A DNA stretch of 64,000 nucleotides from Epichloe hybrida (Eukaryota; Ascomycota; Sordariomycetes; Hypocreales; Clavicipitaceae). The notes below the pieces were generated by a model. The model worked only from the letters and a program-made list of their open reading frames with translations, was not told the origin of the DNA and did not search any database. Where the stretch lies: assembly GCA_019022495.1 (NCBI GenBank), contig JAFEKR010000007.1, positions 2,356,001 to 2,420,000 on the forward strand. The letters are read 5' to 3'. Positions 34,125-45,527 of this stretch are shown in pieces; position 1 is the stretch's first letter, and the number at the start of each line of letters is the position of its first letter. Both the position numbers and the translations under genes were made by a program.

Positions 34125-35989
34125 ATGGCTCAGAATCACGAGGACGTGGCCGCCGAGTAAGTCTTCCCACACGTCCATCGGCGCAATGAATTTTTTTTGC
34201 TAAGATGGGGGTTTTTTTTGGCTCTTGATATAGGCTTCACGAGGAGTTCAACGAGCGGGTTCCCAACCGCGGCACCGACCTTGCAGGCGGCTACATCGGG
34301 AAGGCTTCTGTGGATGAGAAACGTGATCTCGCCATCACCGATAACGAATCTGGCCCTACTGCCGATGGCGAAGAGCCCAATGGCCACGAAAAGAGTACCT
34401 TGCGCCGTGTTGGCGAGAATCTGCCCGCTTCCGCTTTCTTGATTGCCATTGTCGAACTCACTGAGCGATTCACCTACTACGGTGCACAGGGTCTATTCCA
34501 GAATTACATCAGCTACAGCAAAGATGGTCGCGATGGCCCAAAGGGTCTGGGTCTCGGATCTCAGGCCGCCTTCGGACTCAACCTGTTCTTCCAGTGGCTT
34601 TGCTATGTAACACCCATCTTAGGTGCCATCATCTCGGATCAATACCTCGGAAAGTACAAGACTATTCTCGTCTTCTGTGGTGTATACTGGGTCGGTGTCG
34701 CCATTCTCTGGACCACATCTCTTCCCGTTGCCATTGAAAATGGCGCCGGCCTCGGCGGATACGTCACTGCCATTATCATCATCGGTTTCGGTACTGGTGG
34801 TATCAAGTCCAACATTGCCCCTCTCATTGCCGACCAGTACCAGCGTCGCACAATGGCCATCAGGACCGAGCCAAATGGTGAACGGGTCATCATTGACCCT
34901 GCTATTACCTACCAGCGAATCTACATGGTTTTCTACTGGTGCATCAATGTTGGAGCCTTGTCATTGATGGCCACCCCCTTTATGGAGCTGCACTTGGGCT
35001 TTTGGACTGCCTTTCTCCTGTGTTTTTGCATGTTCAACGTCGGCATCGCCATCCTCGTCCTTCGGCGCAAGTCGTATGTCGTTCGACCACCGCAAGGCCA
35101 GATCATTACGGATGCTTTCAAGGCCATTGGCATGATGATTACAACCCGTAGGATGGATGGTGCCAAACCGTCGTGGCGCGCCCAGAATGGCAAGTCCACC
35201 AATGTTGCTTGGGATGACCATTTCGTCGAGGAGCTCAAGCGTGCTCTCATGGCTTGCAAGGTCTTCCTCTTCTACCCCGTCTTCTGGGTTTGCTACGGAC
35301 AGTTCTCCAGCAACTTTGTTACCCAGGCTGGCCAGATGAAGGTCGGTGGGATGCCCAATGATTTCATGCAGAATTTCGATCCCCTCTCCATTTTGATCTT
35401 TACGCCCATTCTGGACAAGGTCGTGTATCCCATTCTGCGAAGACGTGGCATCGAACTGCGCCCCATCGCACGCATCACCATCGGCTTCATCTTCGCCTCG
35501 CTTTGCTTGGCTTACGCCGCCATTGTACAGCACCTCATCTACAGTGCAGGCCCCTGCTACGACGACCCTCGTGGCTGTCCAGCGGGTACCCTCGCAGATG
35601 GCAAAACGGTGCCAAACAATGTTCACGTCGCCGTCCAGACTCCTGCATACGTTTTTATCGGTATTGCCGAGATCTTCATTTCTGTCACGGGTCTCGAATA
35701 TGCCTACACCAAGGCCCCTCCCAGCATGAAGTCTTTCGTTCAGAGTCTCTATCTCTTCACCAACGCTCTTGGCTCTGCCATTGCTGAAGGTCTTGTTCCG
35801 GTTGCCAAGAACCCCGAGTTCGTCTGGATGTATACTGGCGTTGGTGTCACCGCTTTCATCACTGCATTTGTCTTCTTCGCTCTCTTCCGACACTACGATG
35901 CAAGAGAGGAAGCCATGTATGCTCTTGACCGCGACGTCCCTGCTCTACCGCTGCCCAGTGAGACAGACCACAAGAAGGAGGAAAAATGA
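34125..35989 (+). CDS. PTR2-type di/tripeptide transporter (POT family)
   Basis: This is a proton-coupled oligopeptide transporter of the plasma membrane. Exons are 34125-34156 and 34234-35989 (595 residues). The 77-base intron runs GTAAGT to ATATAG and splits a Glu codon. The N-terminus is hydrophilic (about 100 residues). Then comes the POT signature region ELTERFTYYGAQGLFQNYI, and LGAIISDQYLGKYKT in the loop after helix 2. FGTGGIKSNIAPLIADQY is the second PTR motif. FYWCINVGALS and a C-terminal helix bundle complete about 12 helices. Length is normal for fungal PTR2. TTAAATAT lies about 130 bases upstream. No sign of decay. It may simply serve nutrition; a link to the neighbouring cluster is unproven. 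Confidence 0.93.
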
Positions 35990-36265
35990 GCAGATGGGCT
36001 ACACTACGGATCGAGCCAATACATGATGAAGCCGATGTACAAATGTATATATGAATTTTAGCCCAAATGAATTTATGCCTGATGGGTCTTGGACACGACG
36101 CCACTGGGAGTTCACCTTTCCACGAAGCATTTGTAAGGAGTTGCTGTGATGACTTGATGAATTGGTTCCATTTGCGCACCGAAGACGTTCATTTTATTTT
36201 ATCTCGAACCCATGTACTTTCGAATTGGGGTGAACCATGGCAAACTCATCAGAACACCCACCCAC

Positions 36266-36266
36266 C

Positions 36267-36363
<97 letters not shown>
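36266..36363. repeat. (CTGT)n tetranucleotide microsatellite
   Basis: About 24 CTGT units with a single A-for-G interruption (CTAT). Confidence 0.97.
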
Positions 36364-36986
36364 TGACTGTCTGTCTGCTTAGGCGGGGGTGCACTGAACG
36401 TACATCTTCCAGAACGAAGCTCAACAGTCGGATATCGGATATGGCGGCAGCGCCACGTCGTGATCGACAAGTGCGATTCGGAAGAGGAGCGCCGTTCTCG
36501 TACTTGATCTGGCGCGCGCGTGACGGAGGAACAAGGCCTGATGGCGAAATGGCGTCCACCGCTGCCTGCTGCGGAGAGTTGGGGGCCGAATGCGCGTGCG
36601 CTTGCGTCTTCGGGCCGGTGGGCCGGATCGGACAATGTCTCTGGCCAACTTGTCGTTTCACTTTTTCTTTTTTCACGAGCGGGAGCATATTATTCGTTCG
36701 CGAGCACGTTTCCCGCGGTTTTCCTCGCATCGGGCCACCTGCGCTCAAGAACGATGACATCATGGGAACGAAACTTGTGTTGCAGAAACGCCTTGATGCT
36801 CTATGGTCTATGGTCTTGAACTACATGGTTCTTGGGAATGTCGGACTCCCGAATGAGCCCGGAAAGGGAAATGAATATAGAGAAAAAGTGAGCGGAAGAA
36901 ATGCAAGGGACGATCTAATGTCGTCGTGCTTGTGAGAATAGGGCCGTGGGTAGGAATATCAAGCCAGTGAGCTCACGCTTCATCTG

Positions 36987-36987
<1 letters not shown>

Positions 36988-37041
<54 letters not shown>
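36988..37041. repeat. (GCT)n trinucleotide microsatellite
   Basis: About 18 uninterrupted GCT units, 57 bases downstream of the FAD synthase stop codon. Confidence 0.97.
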
Positions 37042-37043
<2 letters not shown>

Positions 37044-37097
37044 ACGCTTCTTCATGGAATCTCGCATTTCATGTAAAACTTCTTACGAGGAGGAAAA

Positions 37098-38231
37098 TCA
37101 CTTGTCACGGCCAAGTCGCTCTTCGTCATCTCGTACAAGTTCATATGCTGGTCGGAACTGGGTGCCTTTGGCGTCAATGGCCAGTGCTGGGTTGGGTCTC
37201 GTGTTTTTAACTCCGCCAAGGGATGAATAGCCCTGCTGGTAGAGGCTGCAGAATGAAAGATTCAGGCGCAGAATAAACTGTTTTTTTTTTGTTTGTGGCT
37301 GGTCAGCTTCAGAGTGCCATGTAACTGCGCGACGCGGCGCAAAAAAAGGGACACTCTTGCTTACGGTCCAGATATCTGCATAGTGCCAATCAAGTATGGG
37401 ATTCACCCGCATAAACTGCGGCCAGTCTTTGTCTGTCGGGGCAAATGCGGCGAGGAACTCGCAGTGTGGATCGGTCCGTCGGGTGCCCATGAAGATGGCT
37501 TTCACGGACGGCTGTTCGGCTTGGTATGCCTCGAGAGCTCGTCGCATTGGCAGCGCATAGCGTGTCAAGTCAAGGTGGTATTCCTTTGTTGTCGAAGTCA
37601 CGAACTCCTCGACTTCGGGAAACGGATCGGGCGGTGCGATGTAGATGGCTCGAAGCGTTGGCGGCACGTTCTTGAGCGCGCGGACATCGGCGCGACTGGC
37701 AGTGGTGGATGGGTCGTGAATGGCTGGTAAAGAGGCTAGGATGAGAACGAGCAAAACCAAGCAGTCTTTGCCACCATTGTAGGACAACGACAGCTCTGTA
37801 GGCCTGGGGGAGGTAGGTAGATGTTAGCGCTGGGCCGATGTCGCAGAGGATGTTGTTGTTGTTGTTGTTTGTTGGTTTCGTTGGTAGGGACAGGATGGCC
37901 GAGGTAAAGGAGAAGCTTGGCGGGGTTCTTCAAGAACGCGGGGGGGGGGGTTGGGGGGGGTTGTTCACGTGCGACCTGGACGGGCAACGGAAGCTGACAA
38001 CTTCGCGACCGAGTTGGCATAAACTCACCCGTAACGGCGCAATGCCTCTTGCACAAGCTCGATTGAAGCGCGTGCCTGCGCTTGTGCGCTAATCAAGGCT
38101 CTGTCGTCGTCGGACGGCTGCTGGTCCAGGAAGGCAATCACCTTGCGACGCAGGGCAAAGCAAATGTCTGGAAGGGGGCGGGCCGCTGCCGAGGTTGCGG
38201 CTGGAGCGATGACATGGCCGTTTTGCGTCAT
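37098..38231 (-). CDS. FAD1: FAD synthase (FMN adenylyltransferase)
   Basis: This enzyme makes FAD from FMN and ATP. It belongs to the PAPS-reductase/PP-loop fold. Exons are 38029-38231, 37365-37803 and 37098-37277 (273 residues). Intron 1 is 225 bases (GTGAGT...CCCCAG). Intron 2 is 87 bases (GTAAGC...AACAG); its acceptor was chosen because it yields FILRLNLSFCSLYQQGYSSLGG in frame, as in the family. The N-terminal helix RPLPDICFALRRKVIAFL, the PP-loop LSYNGGKDC (about 74-82), IFMGTRRTDPH and MRVNPILDWHYADIW are all characteristic. The frame extends upstream to 38564 without family resemblance, so the ATG at 38231 is preferred. Intron 1 contains G-rich runs. Confidence 0.92.
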
Positions 38232-39400
38232 AAGGTGCGGTGCTTCCGAGGTCTGGAGGAAGCAGGCGTCGGGGCTATGTCGATATGTGCAAGAAGCACG
38301 GTTGCAGCAATGTTGGCGCGGTGTTGTTGGTGTGAATTGAATCTGGAAAAGAAAGGAAGCACCGGGGTCGTCGTGATGCAGCGCGGGGAGGAAAGTCATC
38401 GAATCGAGGGGTTGGAATGGACAAATGGACGCGGAGAGCTGGTGTGCACACGGAGTACGTGTACATAGTCCGTACATGTAATCCGTATACACCGTGCACG
38501 CGTGAACCCTTGATGACACTGTGTATGTAGTCGAAGGGCCCACAAGTCGAGTGAGCATGAGCACTGGAGCCCTCTTGTTGAGATGATCACGTCAGCCAAC
38601 TTGCAACAAGCGCAAAGTCACACACAAAAGAAAAAGAAAAAAAAAAAAAAGTCCATGTTTCTTCAAACCCCACCTTTCGCCCCACCATCTCGGAAACGGC
38701 CCTGCATTGATGCCGTGCACGTAATCCGTACTAGGTAGTATGTACATGCGCGTTCGCTCTGACAAGTGTGTGCCCACTCCAAGCCAAATTTGTGGGAAAC
38801 AGCTGTTTTTCATGTTTCTCTTTTGACATTTTTTTCTACATTACTACAAGCCACCATGTCCAATTTTCCGATTCATCTCCTGGCTCAGTGTTGGTACATA
38901 CACATACCGCGACGTGAAATGGTGCCCGGACGTAAGCAGGACGGCAATTGCTTTTTCGCGGATTCGTTCAAGCATCTGCACTTGGCATGCAATGGTACTG
39001 TAAGCTGACTGTGTTTTTTCAAGGACTAGAGGACTAGTGCCTTTTTTTTTTCTTGTTTTTTTCCTTCATTACATGTAGAGTCAGATCCGTGGAGATGCCG
39101 ATATCCGTCTGATGGCGATGGCGAAAACGACGCCATGACGGCATGACGGCATGCACGGCTCCAATTTGTCGTCAGCATGGATGCAAATAGCTTGAACCTT
39201 TCCAAGATAGGCCGTATTACATGTATAGTACGGAGTAGTGCTGCACGGGGCAGGCATCTTACTGGCGTTGCGTACGGGCCGCCCGGGTGAGCTGCAATGT
39301 ATGTAATGTAGCTCACCACCATACTCCGTCTATACTTTTTTTTTCTACTTCTTTTTTTTTTACTCCAAGTCCAATCCCATAGACCAAGACCATCACAGCC
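38232..39400. other. Divergent intergenic region, FAD synthase / esterase
   Basis: Contains the promoters of both genes. Short runs of A and T occur (38637-38650, 39041-39050, 39338-39362). No gene is seen. Confidence 0.5.
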
Positions 39401-40411
39401 ATGACGCTCCTGACAAACTTCGGCACCTTCCTAGTTGCCTCGCTTGGCCTCCTATGCGGCGTACAGGCCTCGACGACACCATCGGCAGGGTGCGGCAAGA
39501 AGCACGACTTTGTGGGCGAGACGAAAGAGTTCAGCTTCCAGAGCAGCGGCGGCGAGCGGACATATAGAATCCATCTGCCGTCCAACTATGATGCCAAGAC
39601 GGCGAAACCACTGCTGATTGCGTACCATGGGAAGGGGAACAATCCCAAGAAATTCGAGGGCGAGACCCAGTTCTCCAACGAGAAGATTAATCCCAACATG
39701 ATTGCTGTGTATCCCGCGGGTATCAATGTAATACGCATCATGATGTTTTTTTTTTTCTTTTTTTTTTTTCTTTTTCCCACCGTCTCCAGACACATGTGTC
39801 AAATGCTAATGCGGTTTCTTTCTGCGCAGGGCGCCTGGCAAGGAGCATCCTACGCCGACCCCAAGGTCAGCGACAAGGTCTTCACCACGGATCTGGTCAG
39901 GCGCATCAAGGCCAACTACTGCGTCGACGAGTCCCGCGTGTATGCGTCGGGCCACTCCAACGGCGCCGGCTTCAACAACGTGCTCGCCTGCTCGCCCGAC
40001 CACGGCGGGCAGTTCGCGGCCTTTGCGCCCATCTCGGGTGCATTCTACACCAAGTACCAGAGCGATGACAAGTGCCACCCTGCGCGATCGCCTCTGCCCA
40101 TCTTCGAGGTCCACGGCACGGGGGACAAACAGATCCCGTACCAGGGCCGCGAGTCAGGCGGCAACGGCCCCCTTCCGCCGATCCCGGCCTGGGTGAGCGG
40201 ATGGGCGAGGCGCAACAGGTGCGACGCGGCGAAACCCAACGATCTGGGCAACGGGGTTCACGACGACAGGTACAAGTGCCAGGGGGTTGCCGAGGGCCTG
40301 GAGCACATCAAGGTGGACGGCATGGGTCACGGATGGCCCAAGCCTGGATCACCGCTGCAGGATGTTTCGACCAGGGTGGTGGAGTTCTTGAACAAGCACC
40401 GCAAGCCGTGA
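39401..40411 (+). CDS. Secreted CE1-like esterase (feruloyl / acetylxylan esterase type)
   Basis: A 302-residue secreted alpha/beta-hydrolase, expected to remove feruloyl or acetyl groups from plant cell-wall polysaccharide. Exons are 39401-39727 and 39830-40411. The 102-base intron (GTAATA...GCTAAT...GCGCAG) contains long T runs and joins in phase 0. The signal peptide is MTLLTNFGTFLVASLGLLCG. The likely triad is Ser152 in GHSNGAGF, Asp208 in GTGDKQIPY and His276 in DGMGHGWP. YHGKGNN after strand 3 probably gives the oxyanion hole. YPAGIN joined to GAWQGASYA across the intron matches the feruloyl esterase C/D-like group. No carbohydrate-binding module is present. Substrate is inferred from family only. 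Confidence 0.9.
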   Translation: MTLLTNFGTFLVASLGLLCGVQASTTPSAGCGKKHDFVGETKEFSFQSSGGERTYRIHLPSNYDAKTAKPLLIAYHGKGNNPKKFEGETQFSNEKINPNMIAVYPAGINVIRIMMFFFFFFFFLFPTVSRHMCQMLMRFLSAQGAWQGASYADPKVSDKVFTTDLVRRIKANYCVDESRVYASGHSNGAGFNNVLACSPDHGGQFAAFAPISGAFYTKYQSDDKCHPARSPLPIFEVHGTGDKQIPYQGRESGGNGPLPPIPAWVSGWARRNRCDAAKPNDLGNGVHDDRYKCQGVAEGLEHIKVDGMGHGWPKPGSPLQDVSTRVVEFLNKHRKP

Positions 40412-41493
40412 GTACATATGTAAGCGACTTGATGGAATGTAGTAACATAGACTCAATATTTGAGCTGGTTGTTAGGTTGGTGTGCGTTGTGTTGAAGACA
40501 GGATCTGTTTTAGCTGTCGCAAGGCATATCATATATGTAGGGGATAATAACAACACGCACAAATTATCAGTGGCCATCTGCGCCTCTTTTTTTTTTTTTC
40601 GTGCAACATTAGCCGATGAGGGAAAGTGCCCCGCTGCTGATCAATCTCGATCTCATGTTATCATTGCTCAACTCAGCGCTACGCCAAGGCGCGGGAAGTC
40701 ACACGATTGGTCTTACTTACCCTAGTCTCGTACCCGCGGCAAAAACAGACAGGGATTAGTACAGTAAATGTAAATCGCGTAAGGGGGACTCATCTCCTTG
40801 GAGTCGGTAAGGCTACAAATTTCGTACGGACCCCCTTTTTTTTTTTTTCCTTGCTGGCACGAGGGAGTGACCTTGAGTAATAATTTTTCTGATTGGTCAA
40901 TATCCCGGTCGGTGGGAAAGTGTAGCGTTACCGGCTCCAAGGAGCTGGAAAGAAACACTCTCGTGAGTCATGAACACGCAGGCGCGGTCTCTCGATTAAG
41001 TGTACACATAGTAGTTACCACTTCCTCGTGACTATGTAGGCTTGCAAACAGAACAGAACCAGTTCTCTTCTACGCGGTTTACTATAGGTTTCATCATGGC
41101 AGTTTTTGTGGAAAAGGGTCATCACATCTATAGAGGTCCTTCTAAAATGAGGGAGCTTACAAGTTTAGAAAGAAATGGGATATACATCTTTTTCGTTATG
41201 AACTAGGTGCCAAACAAGCCGTTTTCGGCCTGTTTACTACTGCATGATGGTCAATTAAAAAAGTTCTACTTATGGTCTAGTTGTTCCCACATACACACAG
41301 AAATATTGCACGTAGACAGTTGACCTTGTGCATGATTCGTGTCTTAGGGTTCACCGAAATACATAAATACTACACGGCAGACTCATTTGGTGTTTGACCG
41401 TTCCGCGCGAATCAACCGGGCATCGGCACCCTTTCCGTCAAAGAAAACCCATACATTCATTGTCTGAAAAAAGTGAGAAAAAAAAAAGAAAAA
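40412..41493. other. Intergenic region
   Basis: 3' flank of the esterase gene and promoter of the carboxypeptidase gene. T runs lie at 40588-40600 and 40838-40849. No gene is seen. Confidence 0.5.
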
Positions 41494-43095
41494 ATGCGCT
41501 TCTCCATCGCCGGCCTCCTCTTGGTGGCGGCCGCGTGCGTCGTGGCTGCCGAGTCGGACGAAGCCAAGATCAATCGCAGACCGGATAGTTTCTGGGACGC
41601 CATCGTCCGGGGCGCCGAGGTGCAGGCCGATAGACAGAAGCCCGGTGCGCACAAGAGACTCGTCAGCTCTGGCAAGGGCTTCTTTCTCGGCTCTTTGGTC
41701 GGCTCGTTTTTCGCGTGGTCGCGCGGCGGCTTTTCCGACAAATACCATCTGAGGATGCGCAGAAGTGACCCGTCCAGTCTGGGTATCGACAATGTGACGC
41801 AGTACAGCGGGTATCTGGACAATGGGGACACCGGCAAGCACCTGTTCTACTGTGAGTTGCATGTCTTGTTCACCTCTGATGATCCATCAAAGGAGAAAGA
41901 CCATATATATATAAAAACTGACACCCCTCACCACCCAGGGTTCTTTGAATCCAGAAACAACCCATCCGAGGACCCCGTCCTGCTCTGGCTCAACGGCGGG
42001 CCCGGATGCTCCTCCCTCATCGGCCTGTTCGAAGAGCTCGGCCCGTCCACCATCCCCGGCGAGGACCTCAAGCCCGTCAACAACCCGTACTCGTGGAACA
42101 CAAACGCCAGCGTCATCTTCATCGACCAGCCCGTCAACACGGGCTACTCGTACAGCCGGAACCGCACCGAGACGACGGCCGCCGCCGCAGAGGACATCTA
42201 CGCCCTGCTCACGCTCTTCTTCCACGAGCTCCCCCAGTACGCCAAGCAGGACTTCTTCATCGCGGGCGAGTCCTACGCCGGCAAGTACATACCCGCCATT
42301 GGCAGCGAGATCCTCTCCCACAAGGACCGCAACATCAACCTCAAGGGTCTGGCCATCGGCAATGGCCTCATCGACCCGTACATCCAGTACACTTACTACC
42401 GCCCCATGGCCTGCGGCGCGGGCGGCCACAGGGCCGTCCTGCCGCCCGCCGCTTGCCAGCAGATGAGGGACAACGAGCTGGAGTGCAGGAGGAAGATAAA
42501 GGCGTGCTACGAGGACGGCAGCGCCGTGACCTGCTCCGTTGCGGCGGAGAACTGCAAAAGCGTGTCTGGCGTGTATCGCGGCAACCCGTACGATATCCTC
42601 AGCCCATATCCACCTAGTGTTGAAAGTTCCAGTAAAACTGGAAAGTCCAGCTACGCGACCAAGTTCCTCAACCAGGAAAAGACCAAGGAGGCGTTGGGGG
42701 CCGAGGTTAACGTCCGGTATAGTAAGTGCAATTATGGTGTATTTAGAGACTTCGAGCGCCACGGCGACTATATGCTGCCTGCACACCGTTTCATCCCTGG
42801 GATCCTGGCCGAGATCCCTGTCTTGATCTACGCGGGTGACCTCGACTACATTTGCAACTGGCTTGGGAACAGGGCCTGGGCCAGCGCCCTCGAGTGGCCT
42901 GGCAAGTTTGATTTCAACTCGGCGGTGACCAAGGAGCTTCATGTCAAGTCTGGCAGGAACTATGGCAATGTTCGTTCCGCGCGGGGCCTCGCCTTCATGC
43001 GGATTTACAACGCTGGCCATAGTGTGCCCGAGTACGAGGCCGAGGGATCGCTGGACTTTTTGAACAGATGGATGGGCGGGGAGTGGTCCAAGTAG
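41494..43095 (+). CDS. Serine carboxypeptidase (S10 family)
   Basis: This enzyme removes C-terminal residues in the secretory path, vacuole or outside the cell. Exons are 41494-41851 and 41939-43095 (504 residues). The 87-base intron (GTGAGT...CCCAG) splits the Trp codon of the conserved YWFFESRN segment. The signal peptide is MRFSIAGLLLVAAACVVAA, followed by a basic propeptide. Family marks are LLWLNGGPGCSS, GESYAGKYIP with nucleophile Ser231, YAGDLDYICNWLGN with Asp422 and YNAGHSVPEYE with His480. Conserved Asn-x-Ser/Thr sites are present. No C-terminal membrane helix exists, so it is not a Kex1 type. The ATG at 41494 is the only one placing the signal peptide at the N-terminus. Confidence 0.95.
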   Translation: MRFSIAGLLLVAAACVVAAESDEAKINRRPDSFWDAIVRGAEVQADRQKPGAHKRLVSSGKGFFLGSLVGSFFAWSRGGFSDKYHLRMRRSDPSSLGIDNVTQYSGYLDNGDTGKHLFYCELHVLFTSDDPSKEKDHIYIKTDTPHHPGFFESRNNPSEDPVLLWLNGGPGCSSLIGLFEELGPSTIPGEDLKPVNNPYSWNTNASVIFIDQPVNTGYSYSRNRTETTAAAAEDIYALLTLFFHELPQYAKQDFFIAGESYAGKYIPAIGSEILSHKDRNINLKGLAIGNGLIDPYIQYTYYRPMACGAGGHRAVLPPAACQQMRDNELECRRKIKACYEDGSAVTCSVAAENCKSVSGVYRGNPYDILSPYPPSVESSSKTGKSSYATKFLNQEKTKEALGAEVNVRYSKCNYGVFRDFERHGDYMLPAHRFIPGILAEIPVLIYAGDLDYICNWLGNRAWASALEWPGKFDFNSAVTKELHVKSGRNYGNVRSARGLAFMRIYNAGHSVPEYEAEGSLDFLNRWMGGEWSK

Positions 43096-43285
43096 ATTTG
43101 CTGGCCCCCCCCCCCCCCTTTTTTTTTTTTTCCTTCTCTCCCCCTCTCAAGGCAACAAGTTGTTGCGCGTAGAGGTGATGGATGTGTACTTGTAAAACTA
43201 GTATAGAGGATTGATAATACGTTACGTACATGACCAAGATCCATTCTCCATTATCCGTCACACAACGCCACATAAACCACCCCCC

Positions 43286-43766
43286 CTAGCAGTGGCAGTC
43301 ACCCTCGCAGCAAGGCTTGGACACATAATTCACCGTCAACTGGCCCTTGCTCACATCGTTGCCCGGCTGTGTGGGGATCGAGCCGCACTGCCTGCACTTG
43401 TGGTTCAGCAGGCCCTGGATCTGGCCGTACGCGTCCTTGGCCGTGCCGGATGCGCCGCTTTGGTAGAAGGCGCAGATGCTGCCCTGTTGGCCGTGGGAGC
43501 AGGCAATTTGCTCTGCCGGGGGGAGGGGGAGGGGGGGCACAAGATGTGTTAGCGGCCTGGGAGAAGAAGACGAAGCAAGAATCGCGAGTATACGTACGGC
43601 CGGTGTTGAAGCGGCGGCCGCCGCCACCTTCAGCAACGGTGATGCCGACCTGGTCGTGGACAACTTGCATCGAGGCGTCGTTGAGGCTGCAGAAGAAGGA
43701 GCCGCGACAGTTTATTCCTAGTGCTGCGGCACTGGTGATGAAGAGTGTGAGGGATGAAAAGTGCAT
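43286..43766 (-). CDS. KP4-like secreted cysteine-rich protein (copy 1)
   Basis: A small secreted protein with similarity to the KP4 killer-toxin-like family found in many fungi and in a maize-smut virus; cellular homologues have largely unknown roles, some tied to growth inhibition of other fungi or to virulence. Exons are 43598-43766 and 43286-43512 (131 residues). The 85-base intron (GTACGT...GGCAG) splits a Gln codon at the same site where copy 3 has its intron. A signal peptide precedes LGINCRGS. CAFYQSGA and CGSIPTQPGND are shared with the two paralogues below. The C-terminus is Cys-rich and looks intact. A TATA-like CATAAAAAAG (minus strand) lies near 43915, about 150 bases upstream. 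Family call rests on recalled motifs. Confidence 0.82.
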
Positions 43767-45143
43767 TGTGAGCTTGATTTGGTTTGGGTTCGAGGGAAGC
43801 TGATAATTTTTTTTTTTTTGGTTTGTGTGAACGATGGTGTGTGGTTTGTTGAGAACTTGAAGGATAGGTAGGGACTTGGGGACTCAAGGGAGGGGAGGGC
43901 GGCATCAGGCTTTTTTTATGCTTTTCTTCTCTTCTCCGGCCGCGTCTATTCTTGTTTGTTTGTTTGTTCATGACGAGAGGATGCCATGCTTACAATTAAA
44001 CATGGGGAACTTGATTAGGGGCAGAAAGACCCGCGGTACACACGACAAAGGACGTGTAGATGTTTGGGTACGTACCGGTACCGGCACCGGTACGAAGCCG
44101 CTTCTCGAGTTGTACATGCCGCATGCCATGCCCCCTTTTGGGTAGGCCAGGACCAGGCAGGTAGGTTCACAAGTGACGAGACTCTTTGGGAGTAGTGCGC
44201 AGAATTTCTACCAATCGTCAATCGTCCTGGCCAAGCAGCGTCATAGAGGGTGAGACCAGCGATTTTGGTGACGTGAATTCTTACGTACTAAAATCTTACT
44301 ACACAGGGAGGGGGCTGTATTGTAGTACTAACAACCTACATAGAAATAGATGTACTCTTTTGTGGCGCTATATACCCTGTATATTTCCCTTGTACGGATC
44401 CGTAGCTCTATAATAATAGTATTACTCACAGCTGATCAGTGATCACAGCTGTTATTAGAGAGGAACGAATAACTGGGGCATGTAGATTTGTAAAATGATC
44501 CAGGGGGGGCGCCGTTCGGACGAACGGGCTCCAAGTGGCCTCGGCTGTAGTGAAGCAGGTGTAGAATCTGAGAATCTGATGCCCCGGGAGGAATGAATGT
44601 GGCACACGAACTTGGGATCGTCAGGCACTCCCTGTAAGATTTAGGTTTATTAATATCTTCAACTCGTATTCACTATCCCCCACCGCATCACGTGCAAGAG
44701 AATCAATCAATCCACTTGTAGATGATGGAGCCGCGAGACATGATGCTTGGCGCTTCCTTACATAGATCTGACAAGGGGGCCCTTTATGTAGATCTGCGGG
44801 TCGTTCTCTGATGCCCGAGGGCCAGTAATATTTTGCTATTACTACTTTACTCTCGTCGTTCGTCCAGGTAATGCAGCGGAGATGGAGACGGTGTGGTCAT
44901 GAATCATGATGGCAACAAAAAATCGACAACATCGCGGCAGGGGGCTTTGAATCCCATGGTCAATTCCAAAATCATCGTGTCAAGTCAAGTGACGACGTCA
45001 CACGAGATCTACATGTATACAAGATGGGGCTACAACAACACACATTCCCAATCGATTCCAACCGCGTTGTAGAACCCCTCCGCCTCTTTTACCCCGGAGA
45101 AAAAAAAAAAGAAAAAAAAAACCTCCCATTCCTTCCCTTCCCA
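43767..45143. other. Intergenic region between KP4-like copies 1 and 2
   Basis: Contains a near-perfect inverted repeat, CGTACCGGT-N6-ACCGGTACG, at 44071-44094, and a GATCA/CAGCTG-rich quasi-palindrome near 44430. Frames are short. No gene is seen. Confidence 0.5.
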
Positions 45144-45527
45144 TTAACAAGCGCCTTGGCAGTGAGGGTCGCTCACAACATTAACGGTCAACTGTCCCTT
45201 CTTGACGTCGTTGCCAGGCTGAGTAGGAACGGAGCCGCACTTCTTGCAGCCGTGATCGAGAATTTGTTGGAGGAAACCAGACGTCTGTTCGGCAGTGCCG
45301 GTCGCGCCGCTCTGGTAGAAGGCGCACAGGGAGCCAGTGCAGGCGATTTGCTGGCCGGTGTTGTAGCGCCGGTTTCGCGGCTGGATGTTGTCCACGATGG
45401 CCTTGAGGTTGATGAGGTTGCCGGCCGCGCCGTCAGAAGGGCAGAATCCGGAGCCGCGGCAGTTGATGCCCAGGCCGGAGACGGAGACTGCGAGGGCAGC
45501 GAGGGATGTGAAGACGACGGATTTCAT
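45144..45527 (-). CDS. KP4-like secreted cysteine-rich protein (copy 2)
   Basis: A single-exon paralogue of copy 1, 127 residues, with a signal peptide (MKSVVFTSLAALAVSVSG) followed by the shared LGINCRGS. It then has CAFYQSGATGTA and CGSVPTQPGND, and a final Cys-x3-Cys end. Unlike copies 1 and 3 it has no intron, so either it lost the intron or the intron was gained in the ancestor of the other two. The frame continues upstream to 45800, but the first Met with a signal peptide is at 45527. A G run lies upstream at about 45573-45586. It appears complete. Confidence 0.83.
   Translation of the reverse strand: MKSVVFTSLAALAVSVSGLGINCRGSGFCPSDGAAGNLINLKAIVDNIQPRNRRYNTGQQIACTGSLCAFYQSGATGTAEQTSGFLQQILDHGCKKCGSVPTQPGNDVKKGQLTVNVVSDPHCQGAC

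Larger units (their letters stand above)
35990..37097. other. Microsatellite-bearing intergenic region
   Basis: Convergent 3' flanks of the transporter and FAD synthase genes. It contains large (CTGT)n and (GCT)n tracts, listed separately. A plus-strand frame at 36237-36935 is made largely of the CTGT repeat and is not a gene. Confidence 0.6.

Noticed and set aside
34961..35893. 310-codon minus-strand frame
   Set aside because: Antisense shadow of the peptide transporter, whose sense frame has all family motifs.
36237..36935. 232-codon frame over the CTGT repeat
   Set aside because: Produced by the microsatellite (Cys-Leu-Ser-Val repeats), not a gene.
41887..43020. 377-codon minus-strand frame
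   Set aside because: Antisense shadow of the GC-rich carboxypeptidase exon.
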